From: Paulownia fortunei
Lineage: Eukaryota; Streptophyta; Magnoliopsida; Lamiales; Paulowniaceae
Length of the DNA: 64,000 nucleotides
Direction of reading: 5' to 3'
NCBI GenBank assembly: GCA_019321725.1
Contig: CM033105.1
Span: 11,359,632-11,423,631, forward strand
This document shows, one piece after another, positions 24,092-35,603 of this stretch. The position numbers were made by a program, and so were the translations under genes. How positions within the stretch are numbered: position 1 is the stretch's first letter; every line of letters begins with the position of its first letter. Below the pieces are notes generated by a model. It ran no database searches. It was not told the origin of the DNA and worked only from the letters and a program-made list of their open reading frames with translations.

Positions 24092-24586
24092 CTATGGGTT
24101 GAGGATATGCTTCCCATTCAGTTTTCTTATAAATTGGCAAATAGGGTCTTTTAATGTCAGATTTCCAAGACTATAAAGCTCATATTCATTTTAAAAACGA
24201 TCCCATAAATCAAGAATTGCACGTTGTACCAATCCACATGAATGCATCTCAAGAGTCAATATAATGTGATCTAAAGACTCCTTACTCAGTCCATCCATAA
24301 TGAATTTAAGTTTATCTTTTCAATTTTTAGAAACCATTCCTAAAGAATGATACTTTGTGTTGCAAGTCCATCCAGTACAAATATGACAAACTTTTATTTT
24401 TTTCGTCCTTCATTTTTTTGAATATGTGCTTTTACCAAAACCAGATATGTATCTAGTAAGCAAATCTGAAAACTCATGTGAAAACTCACCTGTCCTTACC
24501 TTTGCTTCAATTATCCCTCGTATATCCTCTGGGATGCCCTTGTGCATAAGCATCCTCAATCTTTCAATCCTGATTTTATAAATTTT
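24092..24586 (-). pseudogene. Unidentified decayed coding frame
   Basis: One frame on the minus strand reads as a protein for about 164 codons with only three internal stops, a TAG at 24,092 and no frameshift. Visible features: a charged helix with RIERLRMLMHKGIPEDIR; a lysine-rich stretch; a Cys-X2-Cys...Cys...His arrangement (CHICTGWTCN, then YHSLG) that might bind zinc; RAILDLWDRF; and GNLTLKDPICQFIRK. Each stop is one substitution from a sense codon. I do not recognise the family. It has the same strand as the LOG pseudogene 240 bp away, so both could come from one capture or one host locus. It could also be exon-derived or virus/transposon-derived. Confidence 0.5.
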
Positions 24587-24599
24587 CAAAATTACAACA

Positions 24600-27500
24600 G
24601 TGCCACTTAATGCGTATCAAAATAATGTAGATTAAGAAATCTATTTTCAATAGATGTACTAAATCCTAATAAATGAATATATAGGTGCAAGGGTGATTGA
24701 TTCCTACAAGTATTTAGTTTCCTTATAAGTAGATACAACTCTACAAATAAGCATCAATCATGGATTTAGCAATCAGAATCTGAAACCTAGCTTGGGTAGG
24801 ATTCTCATTCCTCACCAAGTCCCCAAAAATCTCTAGGGCTCTCCCTTAATGCACGCTAGACAACGATGTGTTTAACTGAAGCAAACCTATCCAGGTTAGT
24901 TGTGTTAGGACCAACTGTCATGGCCTTTTCTTCATGTATGTACCCCGTCCTGGGTGCTAGGTTGGTTGTTACTACACCAAATGACCCCATTATTGGAAGC
25001 CGACCAATGTATTGGGCGATTCGACCCGTAGACCTTCCTCTCATTCATGTGAATCGGTCTCATATACTAAATGTGACCTAAATACTTGGGCTTAATGGCT
25101 AAATCTAGTTTAAATCACATTACTCTTTATTTTATATTTGAAAATGAATAAATCAAATATGTTTCTCAAAATAAAATATTAGATCAATCTGTCAATTTAA
25201 TTAGTCAAACTTTGCAACTCACTCATACAAACACATTTGCACTTCCACACACTCCTTAAGGTTGTATTTGGATTAAAAGATTTGGATACTAAGGATTTCA
25301 AATTCATAATAAAAGAATTCACTGGGCTTGTTTTGATGATTTAAATCCTTTAACACTCACTTTAAGATATTTTTTTCTCGTCATTGTGAATTTTGAATAC
25401 ACCTAATAATAAAATTCATTGAAATTATTAACTCTCAAAATCCCATATTTATGCTTATTAGAGTCAATTGAAATACTTAGCTTTCAAAATTCCTTATTTG
25501 TGCTTTCCACTGAATAATACACTTGTAAATAGGCAGGTAGGGGTCAAATTGAATCTTTTTGTTAAGTTCAAATATCTCCATCAAATGCAACATAAAAAAA
25601 TCTTTTGAAAACTTATTCAAAAAATATTTTCTCAACATCTTTTGTAGAAATAATTCCAAACATTATCTCCAATCTTTCCTTTCTTGGGCTCCACCTTGTG
25701 ACTTAGGTTGTATCACAATAACTCGCACGAGAAGTACATAAAGTCATGGGCCTCGAGAAGGAAGAAGGTTAATTAGTTTACGAAAAATAGATGGACTGTG
25801 GCACCAACACTTGTTGCAGAAAAGTGCATATTCTTTTCCTCGACAGTCTACATTTAACGTCCTAGTGATTGGTTAAAGTTAAATACTGATAGTGCATATA
25901 GAGGAATCCAAATAAGACTCTGACTGCACTCTTTCACGACTGTTGGAAGATATTGTTCATTTTGATTGAATACAATTGAACTTTTTCTACGAGGAATTAA
26001 ATGCTTTTGGCAAAATGGGCTTCTCATCATGTTTTGAAAATGTGTTTTGATAAATGTCCAGGTATTTTGGGAACTTTTTAAAATAATAACCTTACTAGCA
26101 CTATCACTACACTTTTCCAATTCCCTGTAAGTAATATGTAATGTTATAGTAAAAGGTATATGTACTTTTAGCTTGTTGAGAGAAGAAAAAAAAAGAAAAA
26201 AAAAAGAAAAAAAAAAAACAAGATCGGTCGTAATATTATTTTTATAATCAGATCGGTGATCAAACTAATCATATTGTTGGTCATTGGTTCAACTGGTCAG
26301 ATCGGTTCAACCAATCTAATAAAAAAATATTATTTTTTATTATATTATATGAAATTGTAACGTAATAAATCAATTATTATGTATAAAATAAAAATAAATA
26401 AATAATCATCTAAAAAATATATTTAACGAAGCCTCAATTCAAATAATTACGCACATATAACTAAGTATTAAATTTAAACTTAAAAAAAAAATTACCGATG
26501 ATTTAACCAAAATTGTGATTTTTTGCACTCCAAGGAAACAAACAGAAGTGATCCAGTTTTTAAAACATTGGATCCTACTGTGGTGTCCTTTTTGTTATAC
26601 AATTAAAAGACTGTAAAGAATAGCTACCTCATTTTATTACCACGTACCAAGAGACACTCATCAATACATATTTCCAACTGCAGGTCAAATAAAGTTAGAT
26701 GGAGTGACTTCTCCACTAGTTTATGAAAACATTAACTAAATTTGTGCACCTTCTACTTACTTTTTGTTGTAAGGCGGAAAATATCTAAATTAGTGAAATC
26801 TCCCTGTAGTCTCTCACTTTTGCTTTGGTAATAAATTTGGTTTATTTGCTATATTTGAGGGGAAAAAAAGTTCATGGAATGATTGTTGAAGAAAATTTGT
26901 GACAAGATTTCCGTATCGTCCATTATTGCGATGAATATAAATACTTCAAGTTGAACATTTACGCCTGTCTCACTCATCGAATATTTTGGTCATTTAAGAA
27001 ACAAGATTATGGCAATCCACGTGATGAGAATGTATTATTTTTTGTTGGCTATTCAATGTCCATTTTCTTATTAATAATCAACTCTAGATGCCTTTTTTTT
27101 TTAACTAAGTATACCTTTTCCGTTTATACAACAAGACATGATATAAAAAAATTAAATTGTATTTGAATAGGAGGATTTAAAAGTGAGAGTTTTATATCGA
27201 TCCTAATAAATCTATTTAACTTATTTAAATAATTTTGTATTACCATGGATTTTAACTTTCATTTTGAGCATTTTTTTTAATTAATATTATAAAATTTTCA
27301 AATTCATCAAATATTAAAATTATTTAAAATTATTTTTTAACTTGAAATCATTCAATTCAAATGCTCATAAAGCTTTTGCAGAGACATGAGATCAGTTTGG
27401 CCAGAAAACGTATCGCCACTTTGAGATTCTGGATCCATAAGCATATCGCATCAATAAAATGATTATTAAAAACTTGTGATGTTATAATAAACAAAGTGAT

Positions 27501-27706
27501 AAAACCCACACAACTTTTCTCCCTGTTCCAATTAATGATTTGGAAAGAAAGTATATAATATCCAGAACAGGAGCAGTGGTCTAATGATTGGGAATATAAC
27601 TATAAACACAAATCAATTAGTCTTGATTTCAAATTGTGATGATTAGTGTTTAAATCATGTCCATTTAATAACATGATTCATAAATCAAATCATATGATAA
27701 ACGTAG
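24600..27706. other. Intergenic, no gene recognised
   Basis: No convincing frame. It holds a less AT-rich patch at 24,780-25,080 without similarity I know, a purine-rich agaaaaaaaaa run at about 26,180-26,220, AT-rich DNA with cggttcaa-type phrases at 26,220-26,340 (a common transposon-like motif), and a possible small MITE at 27,158-27,362. Confidence 0.5.
27158..27362. mobile_element. Possible ~205-bp MITE
   Basis: The left end gtatttgaataggaggattt and the reverse complement of the right end (gcatttgaattgaatgattt) match at about 70-75%, giving imperfect ~25-bp terminal inverted repeats around AT-rich filler. I do not see a convincing target-site duplication. Low certainty. Confidence 0.3.
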
Positions 27707-27711
27707 CACAC
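27707..27711. other. Target-site duplication, left copy (ATAAA)
   Basis: ataaa directly precedes the LTR edge and recurs directly after the other LTR at 50,171-50,175. Five bases is the normal length for Ty3/gypsy integration, so the element's outer ends are defined on both sides. Confidence 0.8.
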
Positions 27712-28462
27712 CAAATTGAGTAGGTGCACCCCAAATGATAATATGCTATTTTTTCCCTGCTCTTCCATCGGTCGGAGAACCTGTAAAATAGACGTCGGGT
27801 TGACCTGGCGTAAGATTTTCGACACTCAAGTTAATTGGGCACTTGGAGAAGAAAGTGAAAGCATGTATAAATATATGTATCACATATGAAGAGTGTAACC
27901 TGCTTTCTGAAGTAAATCCTCTTATTTCTAGATGTCAAAGCAGGAATAGAAGGGAGATTTTAGGCTTCAATTTGTTATAAATGCCTCTAGTGCACATCCT
28001 CATCTCCCTTGATTTACCCTAAATAAAATTTCCTATCACTTTTCTATAATAACCGTTTCGTTCTCTCTTTTTGTGTAACCTGGCCCGACCTGGAGGTCAT
28101 GAGTCCCTCCCGAAGATATGACCCGCCCTACCACAATAGTAGGTCCTACAATATATAGGTCGTGCACCACACATGAAGTAGGTCATACAATATATAACTC
28201 ATGCAATATGCTAGTAGATCAAGCAATATACAGCTCATACAACACACGCTAATAGGTCATGTAATATACAACTCGTGCAATACACTAACAGGTCATACAA
28301 CATACAACTCATGCAATACAGAACAGGTCGCGTACATTCCCGGCTTATATGCCTAGTAAGTGACCGGCTAACTGTCTATGCTTTATTCAAAACGAGACAT
28401 CACTACTTCTTCTTAGTCACTGATTCGAGCCATATGGGTCAGTGCTGACTTACTCCACATCA
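27712..28462 (-). mobile_element. 3' LTR of the Tat-like element
   Basis: 751 bp. It matches 49,441-50,170 along its whole length (cgtagcacaccaaattgagtagg against tgtagcgcaccaaattgagtagg; ends ..ttactccacatca). The terminal TG (minus CA end) is mutated to CG here. It differs from the 5' LTR by many substitutions and by one extra unit in its internal minisatellite, so the insertion is not recent. Confidence 0.85.
28138..28321. repeat. Minisatellite in the 3' LTR, five ~36-39-bp units
   Basis: Units of the form a(g/a)taggtc.tacaatata.a.ctc.tgcaa.ac..ct repeat five times over 184 bp. The 5' LTR has four units in 148 bp. The 36-bp difference is one unit. Confidence 0.85.
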
Positions 28463-28485
28463 TCTACTCCCTCCCTACTCTTCCT
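28463..28485 (-). other. Polypurine tract of the Tat-like element
   Basis: On the minus strand gaagagtagggagggagtaga runs directly into the LTR start TGATGTGG. This is the expected plus-strand primer at the inner edge of a 3' LTR. Confidence 0.75.
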
Positions 28486-28715
28486 GACCTGAAGCCTTGA
28501 AGGTCAGGTAGAATACCAAATTACCTTGATTTTGGAAGTTACGGCTGACATACGCTTCCTTCTTTTCAAATTCTAGACTTTTGGAATTTCGTGCCCATAA
28601 TTGCTCGAATTAAATGCCTTGTCCTTTCAACTAACTTCCTTTATCCATCCATACACGTGTTATTACCCTACCATCTATGGCAAGAATTTTGTCTCTTAGC
28701 TTACCTTTTTATCCC

Positions 28716-28724
28716 TATAAAAAG
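28716..28724 (+). promoter_or_regulatory. TATA box on the strand opposite to gag-pol
   Basis: cctataaaaagggtcc is a strong plant TATA context on the plus strand, 204 bases before the ATG of the opposite-strand ORF. A pyrimidine-rich leader follows, with a gtaagt donor-like site at 28,834 and a ttttaggc acceptor-like site near 28,900. This suggests a spliced leader. Confidence 0.5.
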
Positions 28725-28919
28725 GGTCCAACCTCTTCACCATCACACTTTTTCTCTCTTCGCACCTTATCCCTTTATCCGGTGAGCATCTTATTTCTCC
28801 GGCAGTCTTTCCCCCTCTTTTCTTCAGTAGTCCAAGTAAGTACACTTACCCTTGGTGTTTCCTTCTTATCTTTTATTTTTTCCTTTAAATCCTCCTTTTT
28901 AGGCTCATTTTATTCTTGA

Positions 28920-30139
28920 ATGTCCACTTCCCCTGAATCCCCGGAACCTCTTTCATTCATTCCTCCATACCTTCTCCCTAGTATTTCTGTCGTTGAGCTA
29001 ATGCATGAGTTATCGAGTCATCATCCTCTTGAGATCAGGATGGCTAACACAAATAATCACCCCACTTATATAACCCATGCTTCCACCCTTTCAAAAACTA
29101 GTTTAGCCAATCTTAGGAAGAACGCGAGAATTTTTGAGGAATTTGATATAGCCCACACTATCAAAGAAAATGCCCAGTACCAGCTGGGGTGGTAGCACTT
29201 CTTCTGCCCAATACCCTCATCTAAACAAACCTCTGTGTTGAGTGGCTACAAAAGGTACCCAACTCCATAGACCATAGCCTTTTTTGGGTCTATAGATTAT
29301 GATGTCCGGGTGGGTCACTTGGTAGAACACACTTCAAAGGTAATGCCTATTACCTCAACTTGTCTTTAATAAATGAAGCAATCTGAGTTCCTTTCCATTT
29401 TCTTCTCTTTAGGTCATTTTATATTTGATCTCTCTAGTGGCCGATTTGCGGTCTCATTACCTACCTCAGCAAAAGAAGAGCTCAGACAAGAGAATGAAGA
29501 CTTACATCAACGGTTGTAACATACTCAAGCTCACAAGAGAAAACTATAGGCTGATCTTGAGATTGCCAAAGGTGAGCTTGCCTTCCTAGAGGAGAAAGTG
29601 GCTGAAGTGGAGAGGGATAGGAACATAATAGAGCAGCAGATACTAAAAGCCATCGAGGAGGCCTCCATCTTTTGAGCTGAAAGTCATATCGTAGGCCTCC
29701 TCTTAGGTCACGCTAAATGGGCTCATGAGAAGGAACGATTCTTATAATCTCCTGAGTTCATGGATCACCTCACTTTAGGGATTCTAGAATACCTGATTCA
29801 CGACTTCACTCATTGCCTAAAACAAGTTAAAGAACTGGGCTATACTGGCCCAGAACCGGACCTAGACCATGTTGTTGAACAAGTTCTCTTTTTTCTTAGG
29901 AGACTGGCTCTCGCTATATATATCACAGGTCCTTCCACAGTTCGGGCTGAGACTATCCCAGAAGAAGTTATTCCTGAGCCTATCTCTCTCAACCTACCGA
30001 TGACCCAGTTCTTCAAGATCCTTCAATTGAGCCAGCCATCAATGTCGAAGATGACAGCCCTAGCGGGGAAATAGAAGACCCTAAAAATGAAGGTGTTGTA
30101 ATTGAGCCTTCAAACATTTCTGATTATGGTATGGAATAA
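28920..30139 (+). pseudogene. Opposite-strand accessory ORF of the Tat-like element (broken)
   Basis: It lies between pol and the 3' LTR, pointing away from that LTR and against gag-pol. Such an antisense extra ORF is known in Tat-lineage elements; its function is unknown. The first part is open from ATG 28,920 to TAG 29,193 (proline/serine-rich N-terminus, then LEIRMANTNNHPTYI and LSKTSLANLRKNARIFEEFDI). The middle (29,470-29,700) is coiled-coil-like (KEELRQENEDLHQRL, GELAFLEEKVAEVERDRNIIEQQIL) with stops. The last part, 29,760-30,074, is open (LGILEYLIHDFTHCLKQVKELGY) and after one shift runs acidic to a TAA at 30,137. At least four stops or shifts, so not translatable as a whole. Confidence 0.6.
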
Positions 30140-30150
30140 GTTGTAACAAC

Positions 30151-30172
30151 TGTATATATATATATATATATT
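30151..30172. repeat. (TA)n microsatellite
   Basis: About 11 TA dinucleotides just after the end of the opposite-strand ORF. Confidence 0.95.
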
Positions 30173-30591
30173 CACATTTTTCAAGTATTTTCAAGCTCTT
30201 GCTTTTGTCCTGTCTTAATCAACAACCAAGCAAAATTTTAATCAACCACTTCCCAACTAGATCTCTACTCCGGGAAAATTAGGTCACTCAAGAAATGTAC
30301 CTATTACAGTTGTTATTAGCATCATCACATAAAATCACCTGACTCTTGTTGCAGCTCTTGCCCCCCTAAAATCAAAATGCATTCCCTTCGAAAGAGATTT
30401 TGATTTTATTTTTAACAAAGGTATTGTATTGCAAATGAGTCATGCATGACCTAGCATATTTCAAACATTAATACCTGTTATCTTTAATGGGTGTACAATT
30501 CCACATTCATAACGTCATATCATTAATATTTCATAGGACTTGAGATCGAGCTTTGTCACTCTAAATAATTTCCATAAGTAATTTCTTTTTT

Positions 30592-30940
30592 CCCCTAGGA
30601 GGTTGGTCTCTGCAAATCCTTCAAGGGACCTAAAAAAATCAAGCTCAGTTGGCTTACCTTAGGATTTTTGCATCATTCTCCCAGGAGGTCAGTCTTTGCA
30701 AACCCTCTAAGGGAACTAAGAAAATCGAGCTCAACTAGTGTACGTTAGGATTTTTGCATCATTCCCCTAGAAGGTTGGTCTCTGCGAATCCTCCAAAGGA
30801 CCTAAGGAAACCAAGCTCAGTTGGCTTACCTTAGGATTTTTGCATCATTCCTTTAGGAAGTCGGTCTCTATGAACCCTTCAAGGGACCTAAGGAAACTGA
30901 GCTCAGCTGGTTTACCTAAAGATTTTTATTTTTCTACATT
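30592..30940. repeat. Four-copy 86-bp tandem repeat between pol and the accessory ORF
   Basis: The phrase agga(g)g(t)tcggtctctgc starts at 30,597, 30,683, 30,769 and 30,855, exactly 86 bp apart. Each unit carries gggacctaag, aa..gagctcag.tgg and taggatttttgcatcattc. Tandem repeats at this position are typical of the Tat lineage. Confidence 0.9.
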
Positions 30941-31019
30941 GGATTCAGATGTATTGGCTTAAGATAACATACTTCATTCATAAAGCTTTCAAAGATTACA
31001 CATAAAAAAATTTCAAATG

Positions 31020-32060
31020 GCAAACATTCCATGTCCTAGGTAATTTCCTTCCTTGTTCATCTTCTAACTTATAAGCTCCTCTGGCTATTACTTTTTGACC
31101 TTATAGAGACTTTCCCAATTAACTTCAAGCTTACCAGTTTGCTTCAAAGCATCAGCTCACCACAGTACCAAGTCTCCTACTTGAAAATTTCTCTTTCTAA
31201 CCCTTCATACGTATCATGCTCAGATTCTACTTTTGTATACCTCCATCCGAACATATGAAAATTCTCTATTTTCATCCACCCAATCCAACGTTCTCTCATG
31301 AGTTTATTATTCCACTCCTCATTGAAGTTCTGAACTCGGTGCATTTCAATTCCAATTTCAGCAAGTATGACAGTTTCTGCTCCGTATACTAAGCTGAATA
31401 GGTTTTCACCTATTATGGTTCTTGGATTTGTGTGATATGCCTATAAAACTGAATTTAGCTTATCCACCCAACCTTCTCCTGCTTTGTCCAATCTAACTTT
31501 GATCCGTTGCACAATTATTTAATTAGTTACATCAACTTGCTCATTGGCTTAGGGATGAGCTACTGAAGTGAAGTGTTGGTTGATTTTCATTTCTGTACAC
31601 CAGCTTTGGACCTTGTTTCCTTGGAACTGGGTACCATTATTCAATATTAGGTCATGTGGTACCCCATGTCTGCATATTATGTTCTCCCATAGAAACTTCA
31701 TGACCTGAGACTCGGTAATCTTGGCTATGGGCTTAGCTTCTACCCACTTACTGATGTAATCTACTACCACTATCAAGAATTTCCTTTACCCTGATGCGAA
31801 CAGGAAAGGTCCAACAATATCAATTCCTCATTTGGAGAAGGGATAAGGCGAGCTCATGATTTTCAGCTCTTTTGCTGGTTTACATATCAGGGGAGCATGC
31901 TTCTGGCATTTTTTACACGTTTGAACCAAATGTTCTGTATCGTCTTTCAGTGAATACCAAAAGTACCCAGCTCTTGCTATCTTGGAAGCCAATGCACAAC
32001 CTACCATGGCTTCCACATCCTCCCTCATGCATCTCTCACAGTACATAGGCTCCCTCTTCT
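31020..32060 (-). pseudogene. Integrase of the Tat-like element (pseudogene)
   Basis: The zinc-binding N-terminal domain is open at 31,828-32,046 (AGYFWYSLKDDTEHLVQTCKKCQKHA, with the CxxC of the H2C2 motif). The catalytic core is open at 31,549-31,776 (VDYISKWVEAKPI, IICRHGVPHDLILNNGTQF). The second catalytic Asp, normally in SDNGTQF, is Asn (NNGTQF). C-terminal remnants run to about 31,020 with stops. Strand-transfer activity would be lost. Confidence 0.8.
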
Positions 32061-32215
32061 TATGATAAATACCTCAAGTATGGTGTAGAAAAAACTCGTT
32101 TATATAGTAAGCTATCAATAAAGTAATATCTAGTAGCTCGTACCTGAAGTTGAGCTGCCTCACTTTTATTTTAAGGTAGTTTTCCTTCTTGCAAATATTC
32201 CAATATACCTAACTT

Positions 32216-32765
32216 CTAATCTTTTTTTTCTTCCACCAAGGCCACTCCCTCCCCTATGTTGTGTTGATGGGCTGTCAATAGTGTAATCTTCTTAGTTTTG
32301 CAATCAGCAGTAGAACTTGTAATTTTAGAAAGATAATCGGCCTTGTCATTTTTAGCTTGTGGTATATGATTTATTTTAATATTTACAAATTGTTGTTTCA
32401 ATTGAGCTACCTGCTCGACATAATTTTTCATCCTCTCATCTTTGGCTATGAACTATCCTCCCACCTGCTGCATGAACAATTTTAAGTCAAAATAAACAAT
32501 TAAGTATTTTACCCCGAGCTCAAGCGCCATCTTCAGCCCCCTTATAAGCACCTCATATTCCGCCTTATTGATTGATGTTTTGAACTCAAACCTTACTACA
32601 AATTCCAACTCCTCTCCTTCGGGGCTAGTTAATATAATACCTGCATTACAACTAAATATGGTAGCTAAGTCATCCACATGTAATAACCATGTTTTAGGGC
32701 TCTCGTCACTTTGTACCATTTCTTGCAAAAAATCTGCCAAAGCCTGAGCTTTTATAGCCACTCTA
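32216..32765 (-). pseudogene. RNase H of the Tat-like element (pseudogene)
   Basis: KAQALADFLQEM begins the domain, then WLLHVDDLATIFSCNAGIIL (first catalytic Asp kept), INKAEYEVLIRGLKMALELG (catalytic Glu kept), and VYFDLKLFMQQVGG. A stop follows at about 32,453. The second half, 32,216-32,431, has YVEQVAQLKQQFVNI and HIPQAKNDKADYLSK (usual N..AD.LAK). Degraded but near complete. Confidence 0.8.
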
Positions 32766-32999
32766 GATTGATACTCTATATCGTACTTGCCTATCTCTAT
32801 TGCCTACTTTACCATCCGACTGATGCCTTAAGTTTGCTCAGTATCTATCTCAATGGTAGGTTAGTTCGAACTACTATCTTATGTGATAATAAGTATGGCC
32901 TGAGCCGTTTGGCTATTGTCATAAGCATAGCCCTGCTTTCTCTATTTTTGAATATTTGTTCTCAACTTCTCTCATTAATTTACTCACATAATATATAGA

Positions 33000-34063
33000 T
33001 TCCTATTGGCTTCCCTATTCTCTTAGCAGGACCGATCTAATAGCCAGCTCGCCTACGGATAAATAAACATACAATATTTCACCTTGCAGGGGATTAGTAA
33101 GCAAAGGTAGATTTGCAAAAAGGCTTTCAACTCATCAAAAGTTTTCTGGCATTCTGCAGTTCATTCAAACTTATTAGTCTTTCTTAAGACCTTGAAGAAA
33201 GGCAGGCTCCACTCTGCCAACCTAAACATAAAGCGACTTAGGGTTGCTATCCTGTCTGTGAGCTGCTGGACTTTGTTAATGCTACTTAGAGTAACCATAT
33301 TCTACACTGCTTTTACTTTTTTCGGGTTTACTTCTATACCTCTTTCTGTAACCATATAACCCAAAAAGTTTCCTAACATAACCCCAAACAAGCATTTAGA
33401 AAGATTTAATTTCATATTGTACCTCCTAAGTACCCCAAAAGCCTCTGCTAGATCTGTCGTATGGGCTTCAATCATTTTTCTCTTCATAGCATGTTATTCA
33501 CATACACTTCCATGTTCTGCTCGAGCAGACCTCGAAATATCCGATCTACTAGCTTTTGGTATGTAGCTCCTGTATTTTTTAGTTTGAAAGGCATAACCAT
33601 ATAACAATAAGTGCCTGTGGAAGTGATAAAACTTACTTTCTTTTAGTCCTCTAATGCCAACATGATCTGGTGGTATCCTTGTGATGCATCCATCATACTT
33701 ACGAGCTCACATCCCGAAGTGGAATCAACCAATTGATCTATTTGAGGCAAAGGGTAATGATCTTTAGGACAAGCTTTGTTTAGATCTCGGAAGTCAATGC
33801 ACATCTTTCATTTTTCTTTAGTTTTTGGTACCAAGACTGCATTCAACAGCTATTCAGGGAATTGGACTTCCTTTATATGACCAGCTTCCATCAATTTCTC
33901 CACCTCTCTCTGGATAATCTCGTCTTTTCCGAACTAAAATGTCTCTTCTTTTGTTTTCCAAGTTTATAGGTTGGATCAATGTTGAGGTGATGCACTACTA
34001 TCTAAGGATCAGTCCCTTCCAAATCATGTGCAGACTAAGCGAAAACATCCACATTGTGTAATA
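33000..34063 (-). pseudogene. Reverse transcriptase of the Tat-like element (pseudogene)
   Basis: Blocks in order on the minus strand: HDLEGTDP-type linker near 34,010; RDLNKACPKDHYPLP-like near 33,745-33,800; VSMMDASQGYHQI-like near 33,665-33,700; MPF.LKN..ATYQ near 33,565-33,600; catalytic region at 33,493-33,504; LAEAFGVLRRYNMKLNLSKC and FLGYMVTERGIEVNPKK (33,302-33,487); and the thumb/connection to 33,000. The YVDD catalytic box reads YVNN, so both catalytic Asp are replaced by Asn. Multiple stops. Confidence 0.85.
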
Positions 34064-34310
34064 CCCAAGCCTTATTGTAACACCCCCACCACTAAATATA
34101 GATATTAATATAACAATAATTTTGAGAAGGTAGCACATGTGTATACATGTGTATATATATAATTTTTATCAACTGTAGCACTTTGAAAAAAAAGGGTAAA
34201 AGTCTTTTTTTTCATATAACCTTGTATATAGAAAAATCAGCGTTTATATAAAACACACAACACACATCACAGTCACGCTATTCTCAAACTTATTTACTAT
34301 CTCTTTATCC
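34064..34310 (-). other. Non-coding ~245-bp spacer between the module array and RT
   Basis: Pol homology stops at about 34,063 (start of the VDVFA-type linker). The last array unit breaks off near 34,310 after KLKFPVDKE. The DNA between is AT-rich with no pol similarity. Ogre elements have an intron between protease and RT, so this could be an intron relic; an insertion or deletion scar is equally possible. A ttag acceptor-like site exists on the minus strand near 34,100, but no clear donor. Confidence 0.35.
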
Positions 34311-35603
34311 ACTGGGAATTTTAATTTTATGTGGAAAGTAGACACTACAGCTTGGAAGGTATTAAGAGAATGCCTTCTTAGAATAATGTTATAGGTTAAA
34401 AAAGAATCAGCAACTAAGAACTTGATCATTCTATGCTTGCGACTAGGCTCGAGCACCAAGGATACAAGAAAAATGACTTGCCCCACAGGGTCAACCACCC
34501 CTTCTCCAAAGCCAAACAAAGTTGTCTCCACAGGTTGCATTTCCATGTCTAAATTCATTTTTTTGTATACCTCCTATATACATGTGTACATATTGTTGGG
34601 AGGTTCTAACACATTGTCTCTTAAGAACTGAGCTATCTCATTCGCCAACTCAGGACTAAGTTGTATGCCCATCCTAGTGGTTTTTACTGGGTCACCAGGG
34701 ATAAGTTCTATGTTAACTAGCTCGTCATTCGGTTGAACATGCACTTGTTCAGCGAATGGTCCTCCAGCCTCATCCCTTTTCAAAACCTTCACTGAGTGTT
34801 CTTTCTCTGGTTCCTTCTTTCTTTTGGATTTCTTTTATTTGGACTTTCTGACGGCCTCCACATAGCATTTCCTAGATGAATATTGATCTCCTTCGACCTC
34901 TCATATCCCTTCATCCACTGGAAATTTAATTTTATGTGGAAAGTAGACACTACAGCTTGGAAGGTATTAAGAGAAGGCCTTCCCAAAATAATGTTATAAG
35001 CAGAAACAGAATCTGCAACTAAGAACTTGATCATTCTCTAGCCAGCGACTGGGCTCAAACCCCATGGATACGGGTAAAATAACTTGCCCCATATGGTCAA
35101 CCACCCTTCCTCCAAATCCAAACAAAGTTGTCTCTGCAGGTTGCATTTCCACTTCCAAATTCAACTTTTATACGCCTCATATATACATGTATACATATTA
35201 CTGGGAGGTTGTGACCCATTGCCTCTTAAGACTGAGCTATCTCATTTGCCAACTCAGGACTGAGCTGTGTGCCCATCCTAGTGGTTTTTATTGGGTTATC
35301 AGGGATAAGTTCTATGTTAACTAGCTCTTCATTCAATTGAACATGCACTTGTTCGGCGGATAGTCCTCCAGCCTTATCCCTTTTCAAAACCTTCAACGAG
35401 TGTTCTTTCTTTAGTACCTTCTCTCTTTTGGATTTCTTTTGTTTAGACTTTCTGACAGCCTCCACATACCATTTCCTAGCTGAATATTGATCTTCTTCGA
35501 CCTCTCATATCCCTTCATCCACTAGGAAATTTAATTTTATGTGGAAGTAGACACTACAGCTTGGAAGCTATTAAGAGAAGGCCTTCCAGAATAATGTTAT
35601 AGG

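Noticed and set aside
24856..25081. Overlapping 62- and 71-codon frames on both strands in a GC-richer patch
   Set aside because: No recognisable domain, no splice or promoter context; both strands are open by composition.
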